A stretch of 64,000 nucleotides of DNA from Streptomyces hygroscopicus subsp. hygroscopicus (GTDB taxonomy: Bacteria; Actinomycetota; Actinomycetes; Streptomycetales; Streptomycetaceae), in NCBI RefSeq assembly GCF_030269125.1, contig NZ_BSSM01000007.1:248001-312000 (forward strand), given 5' to 3'. The notes beneath the pieces are model-generated. The model was given only the letters and a program-made list of their open reading frames with translations. It ran no database searches and was not told where the DNA came from. This document shows, in pieces, positions 15,355 to 24,385 of the stretch. Within the stretch, counting starts at the first letter, position 1. Each line of letters opens with the position of its first letter. Made by a program: the position numbers and the translations under genes.

Positions 15355-18300
15355 ATGCGAGCACAACGCGAGGCGTTCATCGTCAAAGTCCGCCGGGGGA
15401 CCTCGGACGAGGCCGTCGGAGTGGGCTTCGTGGTCGGCGACAAGCAGATCGTCACATGCGCCCACGTCGTCAACGTGGCGCTGGGCCGGCAGAAGCCCGA
15501 CCGGCACGAGCCGCCCGAAGGCGCCCGTGTCCAGGTGGAGTTCGTGCTGCTGGGCGACGCTGAGGGCGGCCCGGTGCGCAACTGCCGGGTCAGCGCCTGG
15601 GATCCGCCCTCCGTCGCGGGCTCGGAGGGACGCGACGTCGCCGGGCTGACCGTCGTCGGAGGAGACGAACTGCCCTCCAGGGCCGGCCCTGCGCGCCTGC
15701 TCGACGCGCGGCCGAGCGACACGGACGTCTCGGCCTTCGGCTATCCCCGCAGCCCGGCGCGCGGCGTGAACGGCGCCTGGAGCGCGTGTGTCCTCAGAGG
15801 CGCGGTCGGTGGCGGGCTGATCCAGCTGGACGCCGGCAGCGAGGCCGCGTTGCGCGCGCAGCCGGGCTACAGCGGATCGCCGGTCGTGGTGAAGGACCGC
15901 TGGGGCGACGCGGTCGTGGGGATGCTCACCATCGCCAGCAAGGACGGCGCGGCGGCGGACGCCTACGCGGTCCCTCTCTCGGAGATCGCCTCGGCCTGGC
16001 CCGAGGCCCTCGGCCGTACGGTCCTGCCGCCCTGCCCCTACCGAGGACTGCAGGCCTTCACCGCCGCGGACGCGGAGGCCGGCCTGTTCGTCGGCCGTGA
16101 CTGGGAGGTGAAGCGCCTGAGGGACATGGTGCGGATCCAGCCGCTCGTCGTGGTCACCGGCCCGTCCGGCGTCGGCAAGTCGTCCCTCGTCGCCGCGGGC
16201 CTCCAGCCGGCCCTCGAAGAAGAGGGCTGGGTGGCCGCCACGTTCCGGCCCGGGGCATCACCCTACGAGTCCGTGGCGCGCGCCGTCCTGGCTCTGGAGC
16301 ACCCCGACGGGGGGCACACCCTCGACCGACTCGTCTCCCGCACCGCCTCCCTGCGCGAGGAGGGTTTCTGGAAGGTCGCCGAGCGCCTGGCGATTCTCAC
16401 CGGCAAGCGCCTGGTGTTCATCGGAGACCAGTTCGAGGAGGTGTTCAGCGGCGGGGCGGACGCGCGGGAGCGGCTGTCGTTCCTGCGGCACCTGTTCCCG
16501 CCCGCCGACTCCCTGCCGAGCACCGACGTGAGACTCGTCTGCACGCTGCGCGCGGACTTCCTCCCCGACCTGCTCGAACTTCCCGACGTGGGTTCACGGC
16601 TCCAGGACCGTCAGCTCAACGTGTCCCCGCTGGACGAGGACGCCCTCACCACGGTGATCGTCGAGCCCGCCAGACGTGCCGGAGTGGCGTTCACCCCGGG
16701 CCTCGCCGAAGCCATCGCAGGAGAGGCGAGCAGGTCCGCGGGAAGCCTGCCCCTGCTCGAATTCGCCCTGACGGAACTGTGGCCGCTGCAACGGGACCGC
16801 CACATCAGCTTCGACAGCTACCACAGCGTCGACGGCGTCTCCGGAGCCCTGAACCGGCATGCGGAGAAGGTCTACGCCTCCCTGTCCCAGCAGTTCCCCG
16901 AGACCCGGATCCGCCGAGCCCTGCTGTCCATGGTGCGGGCCCGCGGCGGCTCCGCGAGCGCCGTCCGCGTGACCGCCCACCGCCGCCACCTGGGCCGCGA
17001 GTGGTTCATCGCGCAACTCCTCGCGCAGCCCGAACACCGGCTCGTCGTGATCGGGCCGGGAGGGGCCGATACCGCGGAGATCGCCCACGAGGCACTCATC
17101 CGCGAGTGGAAGCGGCTGGCCGGCTGGGTCGACGAGGACGCCGACTTCCAGCAGTGGCTCGCGGTCATGGAGGAACGTGCGAGCGAGAAGGACCTGCTGT
17201 CCGCCCCGCGCGTGGCGGAGGCGCAGCGCTGGCTCGGCGAACGGCACACCGACATTCCCGAGGCCGTCCGCCGGCTGATCGAGCACAGCAGTTCGGAGAT
17301 ACTCGAGCAGCGGCGCACCCAGGAAATGCTGAGCAAGTCGCAGGAGTTGACCGAACAGCTCCGCGAGCGTTCGAGCGAGCTGGAGCGGCGGGCGGAGCAG
17401 CTCGCGGATTCCAAGCGCTTCATGTCCGACTTCCTCGGCACCGTGTCGCACCAGATGCGCACCCCCCTCGGCTCGCTGCTGATCCTGGCCAGGCTGCTGG
17501 CCGACAACGGGGACGGGAACCTGACGCCCAAGCAGGTCGACTTCGCCAGGACCATCCACGGGGCCGGCTCCGACCTGCTCCGGCTGCTCGAGAACCTCGT
17601 CGAACTGTCCATGTTCGAGGAGGGGAAGAAGGAGGTCTCGCCGACCCGCATCGCTCTGGTTCAGGTGGTCGACCACGTGGCGGATCTGTTGCGGCCGCTG
17701 ACGGAGGAGAAGGGGCTCGACTTCTCGGTGCGGGTCTCGCCCGAGTTGCCCGCCACGTTCCACACCGACGAGCAGCGGCTCCTCCAGGTACTGCGCAACC
17801 TGCTGTCGAACGCGGTGAAGGTCACCGATGCCGGCGAAGTGGAGCTGGTGGTCCATGCGGCGGGTGCGGACGTGCCGGAGCCGATCCGGAAGCAGTTCCT
17901 GGAGAGGGGGGTGCCGCGTACGGGGGGCGAGGCGGTGATCGCGTTCTCGGTGACCGGCGCCGGCGTCGGCATGGCTCCGGACAGGATGGAGGCCACGTTC
18001 GAACTCGTCGGCCAGGACGCCGCGACGGGCCGCGCGTTCGGCGGCACGGGCCTGGGCCTGTCGATCAGCCGGGAGATCGCGCGTCTGCTCGGGGGCGGGA
18101 TCTTCGTGACGAGCGAGCCGGGCCGCGGCTCGTCGTTCACCCTGTATCTGCCGCTGAACGCCCCGGCCCCCGAGCCGGGCGGTCCCGCACCGGCCACGCC
18201 ACCGGCTTCGCAGGCCGGAGCGGTCGCTGCGAAGGGCCCTGCCCGACCCGACCGCACCAGGGCGTTCGGAGGCGAGAAGGTCCTGATCGTGGACGACGAC

Positions 18301-18687
18301 ATCCGCAGCGTGTTCGCGGTCACCACCGTGCTGGAGTCTCACAACCTGAACGTGGTGTACGCCGAGAACGGCAGGGAAGGCATCGAAGCCCTCGAGCGGA
18401 ACGAGGACACGGCGCTCGTGCTGATGGACATCGCCATGCCGGAGATGGACGGATACACGGCCATCAGGGCCATTCGGCAGATGCCGCGGTTCACGGGCCT
18501 GCCGATCATCGTACTGACCGCCAAGGCCATGGCCGCCGACCGTGAGGAGGCGATCCGCTGCGGAGCCTCCGAGTTCATGACGAAGCCGATCGATCCCGAT
18601 CGGCTGCTCGCGATGATCCGGCAGTGGACACAAGAGCACCCGTACCGCCCCGGTCGGAGCGGCACGGGAGGCCGGTTCACGGGGTGA
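15355..18687 (+). CDS. Trypsin / nSTAND NTPase / histidine kinase / receiver fusion protein
   Basis: 1110 residues, no transmembrane segment or signal peptide seen. Residues 1-215: trypsin-like protease with His37 (TCAHVV), Asp94 (GRDVAGL) and Ser173 (GYSGSP). Residues about 228-600: STAND P-loop NTPase of the nSTAND1 type, opening CPYRGLQAF and FVGRDWEVKRL, Walker A GPSGVGKSS (Lys275), Walker B FIGDQFEEVF (Asp358), the sensor CTLRADFL and helical tail HEALIREWKRLAGWV. Residues 650-690: coiled coil. Residues 690-935: histidine kinase with H-box SHQMRTPL (His699) and N-box NLLSNAVK; the G1 box lost its aspartate, reading GAGVGM. Residues 974-1092: receiver with Asp1025, Thr1055 and Lys1077. 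The kinase-receiver end resembles OsaA-type hybrid kinases. The 3' end overlaps the convergent SDR gene by 11 bp. Confidence 0.88.
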   Translation: MRAQREAFIVKVRRGTSDEAVGVGFVVGDKQIVTCAHVVNVALGRQKPDRHEPPEGARVQVEFVLLGDAEGGPVRNCRVSAWDPPSVAGSEGRDVAGLTVVGGDELPSRAGPARLLDARPSDTDVSAFGYPRSPARGVNGAWSACVLRGAVGGGLIQLDAGSEAALRAQPGYSGSPVVVKDRWGDAVVGMLTIASKDGAAADAYAVPLSEIASAWPEALGRTVLPPCPYRGLQAFTAADAEAGLFVGRDWEVKRLRDMVRIQPLVVVTGPSGVGKSSLVAAGLQPALEEEGWVAATFRPGASPYESVARAVLALEHPDGGHTLDRLVSRTASLREEGFWKVAERLAILTGKRLVFIGDQFEEVFSGGADARERLSFLRHLFPPADSLPSTDVRLVCTLRADFLPDLLELPDVGSRLQDRQLNVSPLDEDALTTVIVEPARRAGVAFTPGLAEAIAGEASRSAGSLPLLEFALTELWPLQRDRHISFDSYHSVDGVSGALNRHAEKVYASLSQQFPETRIRRALLSMVRARGGSASAVRVTAHRRHLGREWFIAQLLAQPEHRLVVIGPGGADTAEIAHEALIREWKRLAGWVDEDADFQQWLAVMEERASEKDLLSAPRVAEAQRWLGERHTDIPEAVRRLIEHSSSEILEQRRTQEMLSKSQELTEQLRERSSELERRAEQLADSKRFMSDFLGTVSHQMRTPLGSLLILARLLADNGDGNLTPKQVDFARTIHGAGSDLLRLLENLVELSMFEEGKKEVSPTRIALVQVVDHVADLLRPLTEEKGLDFSVRVSPELPATFHTDEQRLLQVLRNLLSNAVKVTDAGEVELVVHAAGADVPEPIRKQFLERGVPRTGGEAVIAFSVTGAGVGMAPDRMEATFELVGQDAATGRAFGGTGLGLSISREIARLLGGGIFVTSEPGRGSSFTLYLPLNAPAPEPGGPAPATPPASQAGAVAAKGPARPDRTRAFGGEKVLIVDDDIRSVFAVTTVLESHNLNVVYAENGREGIEALERNEDTALVLMDIAMPEMDGYTAIRAIRQMPRFTGLPIIVLTAKAMAADREEAIRCGASEFMTKPIDPDRLLAMIRQWTQEHPYRPGRSGTGGRFTG

Positions 18688-19564
18688 GCAGGCGGTCCTG
18701 TTCGGCCAGGGGCGTGCCCCCGTACCAGTCCAGGGCCTTGCCGAAGCGGATCAACCCGCCGTACAGGGCGGGGTCGACGGGCGTGGCGAGGACGACGTCG
18801 AGCACGGCCGACGCGGCGTCGGCGGGCGACCGCGCCTGGCTGAAGTCGCTGAACCAGGGCCGGGAGGTCGCGGTGTCGACCATGCCGGGGCAGACCGCGG
18901 CGATCAGGGTGTCGGTCGCGAGGTCGCGCTCGCGGCGTTCCGCGGCGAGGGCGCGTACGGCGGCGACCTGGGCCACCTTCGAGGGCACGTTCAGCCAGCG
19001 CGGCCAGCCCGCCTCCTCGGCGGTGCCGGCGTGGACGGCGTCGCGCCACGCCTCGACGGCCGCCTCGACCTGGTCGAGGCTCGCGCCGTCGAACAGGTGA
19101 TGCAGCCGGGGGTCCAGGCGGCCGAGGGTGCCGAGGCTGCTCGCCACGACCAGGAGCCGGCCACCCGGGCGCAGTACCGGGCCGAAGCGCCGCAGGATCG
19201 CGTGCGTGGCGGTGTTGGAGACGTCGATGAACTCGTCCGCCCGCGCGGACTGCGACTCCTCGGGCAGCAGCCGGGCCACCGCGTTGGACAGGACGATGTC
19301 GACGCCTGCGTGGCGGACCCGCAGGTCCTCGGCCAGCCGGGCGATGGCGTCGGTGTCGGTGACGTCGAGGACCCGGCCCTCGACGCGCGCGCGGGTACCG
19401 GGCAGCAGGGTCACCTCGCGGGCGGCGTCCGCCACGCGTCGCCGGTCGCGGCCGGTCAGGAGAACCAGGTCGTCCGGGCCCATGCGGGCCGCCAGCCCTT
19501 CGACGAGCGCACGGCCGAGTCCTTGGTTGGCGCCCGTGACGAGAGCGATTCGGGAAACGTTCAC
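18677..19564 (-). CDS. SDR-family oxidoreductase
   Basis: About 295 residues from the GTG at 19564, where homologues of this type begin (VSRIALVTGANQGLG); the frame also has an upstream ATG at 19621 with a fair ribosome site that would add 19 residues. The cofactor loop is TGANQGLG; LSNAVARLLP stands in for NNAG; VASSLGTLGRL holds the catalytic serine; the usual YxxxK is not clear (VPSKVAQVAAVRAL has the Lys but no Tyr four before it). It may therefore be a divergent or inactive member. Convergent to the trypsin-STAND gene, 11-bp overlap at the ends. Confidence 0.75.
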   Translation of the reverse strand: MNVSRIALVTGANQGLGRALVEGLAARMGPDDLVLLTGRDRRRVADAAREVTLLPGTRARVEGRVLDVTDTDAIARLAEDLRVRHAGVDIVLSNAVARLLPEESQSARADEFIDVSNTATHAILRRFGPVLRPGGRLLVVASSLGTLGRLDPRLHHLFDGASLDQVEAAVEAWRDAVHAGTAEEAGWPRWLNVPSKVAQVAAVRALAAERRERDLATDTLIAAVCPGMVDTATSRPWFSDFSQARSPADAASAVLDVVLATPVDPALYGGLIRFGKALDWYGGTPLAEQDRLLTP

Positions 19565-19790
19565 ACCAGCCACGGTAGGAATCACATCACCATGCGTCCA
19601 ACGAAAGCAGGGCATGGGCATTATGTGCGATTCCTGTGGGCCCTCGCGGACGAGCCCCCTCTCGTCCGCGTCTCCCCGGGACCGGCCCGGTGTCCGCTGT
19701 CCGGGTCAGGCGACCGCGAGGTGTGCGCGGTTCGTCCTCTTCGCACCCCTACGCTTCGCCACGGCCCACCGTGCAGAGAGGACTCACCCC

Positions 19791-20558
19791 ATGCCAGCTC
19801 CCGTGGTCGTCATCACCGGCGCGCTCAGCGGAATCGGGCGGGCCACCGCCCTGGCCTACGCCCGGCTGGGCGCCGACGTCGTGGTCTCGGGGCGGCACGA
19901 GGAGCGCGGTGCGGAACTCGCCGGGGAACTCGAGGGCATGGGGGCGCGGGCCCTGTTCGTGCGGGCCGACGTACGCAGGGACGACGACGTCCGCGATCTC
20001 GTCGACCGGGCCGTCGATCGCTTCGGCGGGATCGACGTCGCCCTCAACAACGCCGGCACCGAAGGGTGGACGGGGCCGATCACCGCCGTCACGGACGACG
20101 CCTACGCGGCCACCTTCGACACCAACGTCAAGGGGACCCTGCTGAGCATGAAGCACGAGTTCCGTGTCATACAGGAGCACGGCGGCGGCAGCATCGTCAA
20201 CGTCAGCTCCATCTACGGCCGGATGGGCTACCCGGAGGTCTCCGTCTACGCCGGTAGCAAGCACGCCGTCATCGGGTTCACCAAGGCGGCCGCCCTCGAA
20301 GGCGCCGCGCACGGCATCCGGGTGAACGCCGTGGCCCCCGGCTTCACCCGGACCGGGATGTACGAGCGGGTCACCGGCGACGACCGGACACGGGCGGCGG
20401 TGAACTCCGTCCTGCCCCTACGCCGTCCCGGCACCCCGGAAGAGGTGGCCGAGGCTGTGCTCTTCCTCGGTTCCGACAAGGCCGCGTACATCACCGGCCA
20501 GACCCTGACCCTGGACGGAGGCCTCATGGCGGGCTCACCGCTCTTCCCCGGCGACTGA
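19791..20558 (+). CDS. Classical SDR oxidoreductase
   Basis: 255 residues from the ATG at 19791 with AGAGAGGA 10 bases upstream. Cofactor loop TGALSGIG, NNAG motif (ALNNAGTEG), catalytic serine in NVSSIYG, and the YxxxK pair in YAGSKHAV; C-terminus ITGQTLTLDGG. This is a complete classical SDR, likely NADP(H)- or NAD(H)-dependent (GRHEERG has an Arg after the second strand, favouring NADP). Substrate unknown; no operon partner. Confidence 0.87.
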   Translation: MPAPVVVITGALSGIGRATALAYARLGADVVVSGRHEERGAELAGELEGMGARALFVRADVRRDDDVRDLVDRAVDRFGGIDVALNNAGTEGWTGPITAVTDDAYAATFDTNVKGTLLSMKHEFRVIQEHGGGSIVNVSSIYGRMGYPEVSVYAGSKHAVIGFTKAAALEGAAHGIRVNAVAPGFTRTGMYERVTGDDRTRAAVNSVLPLRRPGTPEEVAEAVLFLGSDKAAYITGQTLTLDGGLMAGSPLFPGD

Positions 20559-21343
20559 CCCGGCCCACGACCCAGCGCCTGACCGGTGCGTGATCCTGCT
20601 CCCGCCCCGCCCCGCCCCGCCCCGCTCCCTGTCCGTCCTGCGACCCGGTGCCGAACTGGCCCTCGCCGCGGCCCCTGGTCGGCCTCCGACTTGGTGTCCG
20701 GCCTCGCCGCGATCCGGCGCCTGTCCCGGCCCTCGACTCGGTGCCGGACTGGCCCGCGCCGCGGCCCCTGGTCGGCCTCCGACTCGGTGTCTGGCCTCGC
20801 CCCGATCCGGCGCCCGACCTGATGCCTGATGCGGCTCACGTCCCGGTGCCTGACCGGGCCTCCGTGCCGATGCCCGATCCGATGCCTGATGCGGCTCCCG
20901 CCTTGGTGCCATGACCTCGCCCCGACCCGGCGCCTGACCGGTTCCTGACCGGTTCCTGGCCGGTTCCTGGCCCGGTGCCTTGATCCGGTCCCGTCCTGCT
21001 GCCCCCACCCGGTGCCTGACCTCGTTCCGCCCTGGTGCCCGACCGGCGTTTGACCGGCCTTCGCACCGGTGCCCACAGCGGGCCCCTGCCTACCTTCGAC
21101 CCGCCCCCTGACGGGTCCTTGACCCGGCCCACGACTTGGTGCCGGACCCGTTCCGTTCCGGTGCCCTGATGCAGCTCCCGCAGCGGTCCCCGGCCGGCCT
21201 CGGACTCGGCCCCGTCCCGGTGTCCGGCCGGCCCCTGACCGGCTGCCGCCGCGGCCCCTGGCCGGCCCCGGCTCGGCCCCCGTCCAGGCCCCCGTCCACC
21301 CCTGGCCGGCGTCAGACCCCGTGTCCGGTGCCCGTTCCCCGGG
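20559..21343. repeat. Degenerate repeat-rich spacer with a 93-bp tandem duplication
   Basis: 785 bases between convergent genes, strongly C-rich on the plus strand, made of drifting copies of GGTGCCTGACC, CCGGTTCCTGACC and GATGCCTGATGCGGCTC. A 93-bp unit is tandemly duplicated, roughly 20650-20742 and 20743-20835 (GCGGCCCCTGGTCGGCCTCC recurs at 20668 and 20761). The period is a multiple of three, so long open frames run through on both strands, but the products are Arg/Pro/Gly-rich and unlike real proteins. No gene is called. Confidence 0.75.
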
Positions 21344-23368
21344 TCACCCGGTGGTCAGCGCACGGGGCCTCAGCTCGGCGCCGCGGCGGCGCACGGTGTG
21401 CGGGGTGCGCAGTTCGTGGGTGAGGAGGCGGGCGGCGAGGCCGGTGCGGTCCTCGGGGGCGAGGGCGGTCACGGCGGCGATCAGCTTCTCCGCGGTGGCC
21501 CCGTCGACGGTGGCCGGGAGGGGCTCCTGGCCCAGGAGGCGGGCCGTCTCCGGGTCCAGCGGGGCCCCGTCCCCGGCGGGCGGGGCGAGGAGCACACGGC
21601 GCAGGGGCTCGGCGGCCTCGTCCGGCAGCAGCTCGGCGTAGCCGGGCAGCTCGGCGTCGGGGGCGATCAGCAGCAGGTGCTTGGCGATGAGGGCGGCCTC
21701 CGGGAAGGGGGTGCGCACGGCCAGCGGGGCCAGCGTCTCGGGGGAGAGGCCGAGGACGCAGCCCGCGTGCAGCAGCACCTCGCGGACGCGGGTCGCCCCG
21801 GGGGCGTCGGGCAGCAGGGCACCGGTGCGGGCGAGGAAAGCGGCGACGGTCTCCTCGGCGGCCGTGCCGTCGACCTGCTCGGTGCCCCGGTAGTAACGCG
21901 TCACGTAGGCGTACCACCAGGCGAGCTGGACCTCGTACAGCTCGCCCACCACCGACTCGTACGCCTCCTTGGGCAGCAGCTCCCGCAGGGCCGGCACCAG
22001 CTCGCGGTAGAGGAGGCGGATCCAGGTGTGCGGTGAGCGCTGGATGCCCCAGCACTCGCCGTGCGCGTAGTCCCCGACCAGCTCGGCGATGCTCAGCTCC
22101 CCGGCGGCGAACTCGGAGCGCACCCCGGTCCCGGTGGTCTCGAAGCGGTAGAAGTGGTCGGCGGACCGAGGCGGCCGGGGCGTGGGCAGCACCTGGTCGA
22201 TCAGCTGCTCCAGCTCCGCGTACCGGGAGTGGAGCCGATCGAGGTCGAGGGTCAGGCGCGGGAACAGCGGATCGGTGAACTGCCGCTTGAACTTGGCGAT
22301 CTCCTCGGAGAGCGCCTGGTAGAGGAACACCTTGTCGAAGCGGTGGCTGAACGACAGCCCGATGTACGGGAAGACGGTGCAGCTGCGGCACTCGGAGCGG
22401 TGGCCCACCTCCTCGTCCCGCACCCGCAGGAACTCCGGGTCCTCGACCAGCTCGCGCAGCGGGCGGTCCCAGGCGACCGAGTTGTCGAAGGCGTGGTAGC
22501 AGGGCAGGACGAGCCGCCCGTCGGGGCCGACCGTCAGGATCCGCTTGTTGGCGTAGCAGTCGGTGGGCGCGCTCGGGTCCAGGGTCTCCATGTACTTGCG
22601 GAAGTGCAGGTTGACCAGGGCGAACGGCTGGTGCAGCAGGCGTATCAGCTCCTCGGCGATCGGCCCGCCGGTCGGTTCCGACTCGTCCATCCGTCCCGCC
22701 CGGCCCGCCACGGCGTCGGCGAGCGGCTTGCCGTTCTGCTCGATCAGTTTCAGCTTGCGCGCCGTCCGGTTGGTGTCGCGGACGGTGTCCTGCTCGTCGA
22801 AGTACTCGAACATGCCGGAGAAGTACACGGTGATCCGGTTCTCGTGGGCGAAGCGCAGCAGATCCGGTATCTCGTCCACGTTCTCCCGGGTCACCACGCA
22901 GATCAGCTTGAGGTTGCCGCTGCCGGTGGCGATGACCTTCCGGATGACGTCCAGGGCCCGGTCCAGGGTGGGCACCCCGCGGATCTGCCGGTAGCGGTCG
23001 GGCCGCAGCGTGTCCAGGGAGACGTTCATGGTGTCGACGTACGGCACGATCGCGTCGATGTGCTGGGCGAACCGGATGCCGTTGCTGGTGATCTCCACGG
23101 CCATGCCGAGCGACTTGGCGTACTGCACGATGCCGTCGATGTGCGGGTGCAGCACCGGCTCGCCGCCCGTGAAGTCGACGTAGCGCACGCCGAGTTCGTA
23201 CAGCTCGTCCAGGATCCGGCGGGCCCGCTCCAGGGTGAGTTCCTCGTAGCCCTTGAACTTGTCGTCCTGCCAGACGTTGCAGTAGCCGCAGAGCGAGTTG
23301 CAGCGGAAGGTGATGTAGAAGCGGGCCGAGGTCAGCCGGCCCCGGTCGGTGGTGGTGCTCGCGGTCAC
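21344..23368 (-). CDS. Radical SAM protein with long C-terminal domain
   Basis: 674 residues from the GTG at 23368 with GGAGAA upstream. Residues about 14-220 are the radical SAM core: FYITFRCNSLCGYCNVW supplies the cluster cysteines C23, C27, C30; YVDFTGGEPVLHP is the GGEP SAM site. A SPASM-like segment follows with CYANKRILTVGPDGRLVLPC and ECRSC, able to bind a second cluster. Residues about 380-674 are helical and unrecognised, with no Cys pattern. It is the last gene of the cyclitol cluster, 57 bp after the AKR. It may carry out a radical step on the pseudosugar or on a peptide partner; I found no precursor peptide nearby. Confidence 0.8.
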   Translation of the reverse strand: MTASTTTDRGRLTSARFYITFRCNSLCGYCNVWQDDKFKGYEELTLERARRILDELYELGVRYVDFTGGEPVLHPHIDGIVQYAKSLGMAVEITSNGIRFAQHIDAIVPYVDTMNVSLDTLRPDRYRQIRGVPTLDRALDVIRKVIATGSGNLKLICVVTRENVDEIPDLLRFAHENRITVYFSGMFEYFDEQDTVRDTNRTARKLKLIEQNGKPLADAVAGRAGRMDESEPTGGPIAEELIRLLHQPFALVNLHFRKYMETLDPSAPTDCYANKRILTVGPDGRLVLPCYHAFDNSVAWDRPLRELVEDPEFLRVRDEEVGHRSECRSCTVFPYIGLSFSHRFDKVFLYQALSEEIAKFKRQFTDPLFPRLTLDLDRLHSRYAELEQLIDQVLPTPRPPRSADHFYRFETTGTGVRSEFAAGELSIAELVGDYAHGECWGIQRSPHTWIRLLYRELVPALRELLPKEAYESVVGELYEVQLAWWYAYVTRYYRGTEQVDGTAAEETVAAFLARTGALLPDAPGATRVREVLLHAGCVLGLSPETLAPLAVRTPFPEAALIAKHLLLIAPDAELPGYAELLPDEAAEPLRRVLLAPPAGDGAPLDPETARLLGQEPLPATVDGATAEKLIAAVTALAPEDRTGLAARLLTHELRTPHTVRRRGAELRPRALTTG

Positions 23369-23425
23369 GGGTCATTCTCCGTCGGTCGGGTGCGGCGGGC
23401 GGGAGCGGGCGGGGGGAGGCGTCGG

Positions 23426-24385
23426 TCAGGGCAGCGGCGCGCCCCGCGCCGCGATCCACAGCTCGTACCACTCCTCGTGCGTGAGGTCCGGCGCGCGCAG
23501 TGCCGCGTCCCGGCAGGCGCGGATCCGTTCGGGGCGGCTGGTGCCGATCACCGGGACGAGGCCGGCGGGATGGCGGGCCAGCCACCACAGCAGGACCGTC
23601 TCGGGGGTGGTGTCCTTGCTCCGGGCCAGCCGGCGCAGCAGCCGGGCGGCAGGGTTGTCGGCGTCCCCCGTGTACCGGCCCCGGGCCAGCGCGCCCCACG
23701 CCTGGAGCTGGATGCCCCGGTCGACGCACGCCTCCAGGGTGCCCTCGGGAAAGCCGCCCGAGGCGGCCGCGGAGGTGTTGAGCAGCACCCCCGCCTCGAC
23801 CCAGTCGCGCCGGTCCAGGCTCATCTCCAACTGGTTGGCCACCAGGGGGAGTTCCAGGCGTGCCTGGAGATGGGCGATCTGGGCGCCGCTCATGTTGGAG
23901 ACACCGAACCGGCGTACCAGCCCCTGCCGGTGCAGCTTGTGCAGGGCTGCGGCGATCTCGTCGGGGCCGGTCAGCGGGTCGGGGCGGTGCAGCAGCAGGG
24001 TGTCGATCACGTCGGTGCGCAGGCGCGCGAGGCTCTCCTCGACCCGCCGGACGATCGAGTCCGCCCGCAGGTCGTACCACCCCGGCCGGTCCCCCTCGGC
24101 GAGCCGGATCCCGCACTTGGTCTGCACGGTGATCCGCTCGCGCAGCCCCGGCGTCCGGGCCAGCACCTCGCCGAACACCGACTCCGACTTGCCGAACCGG
24201 TAGATGTCCGCGAGGTCGAACACGGTGATCCCGCACTCCAGCGCCGCCGCCACGGCGGCCTGGGCGCGGTCCACGTCCTCGGTGGTGTACGGCGCGCGGT
24301 CCCAGCCGCCGCCGAGCCCCATGCAGCCGTAGATCAGCCGCGCCCCGGGCGCCCGGCCGGAGGGTTCGGTGGATATGTCCGTCAA
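23426..24385 (-). CDS. Aldo/keto reductase
   Basis: 319 residues from a TTG start that overlaps the GMC stop (TTGA); AAGGAGG stands 7 bases before it, which supports this rare start. The catalytic tetrad is complete: Asp57 (FDLADIY), Tyr62, Lys90 (VQTKCGI) and His133 (LLLHRPDP). The protein belongs to the NADPH-dependent aldo/keto reductase group of oxidoreductases with a YGCMGLGGGW start. In the cyclitol cluster it could reduce a keto-cyclitol or keto-sugar intermediate (inference). Confidence 0.88.
   Translation of the reverse strand: MTDISTEPSGRAPGARLIYGCMGLGGGWDRAPYTTEDVDRAQAAVAAALECGITVFDLADIYRFGKSESVFGEVLARTPGLRERITVQTKCGIRLAEGDRPGWYDLRADSIVRRVEESLARLRTDVIDTLLLHRPDPLTGPDEIAAALHKLHRQGLVRRFGVSNMSGAQIAHLQARLELPLVANQLEMSLDRRDWVEAGVLLNTSAAASGGFPEGTLEACVDRGIQLQAWGALARGRYTGDADNPAARLLRRLARSKDTTPETVLLWWLARHPAGLVPVIGTSRPERIRACRDAALRAPDLTHEEWYELWIAARGAPLP

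Noticed and set aside
20246..21076. Long minus-strand open frame with repeated RHRV, GAR and PDTKSEAD elements
   Set aside because: It arises from the 93-bp repeat and GC bias; composition is Arg/Gly/Pro-rich and no protein family is recognisable.
21312..24236. A 974-codon minus-strand frame antisense-like to the radical SAM and AKR region
   Set aside because: It is a shadow frame of the real genes in the same strand; amino acid composition is not protein-like.
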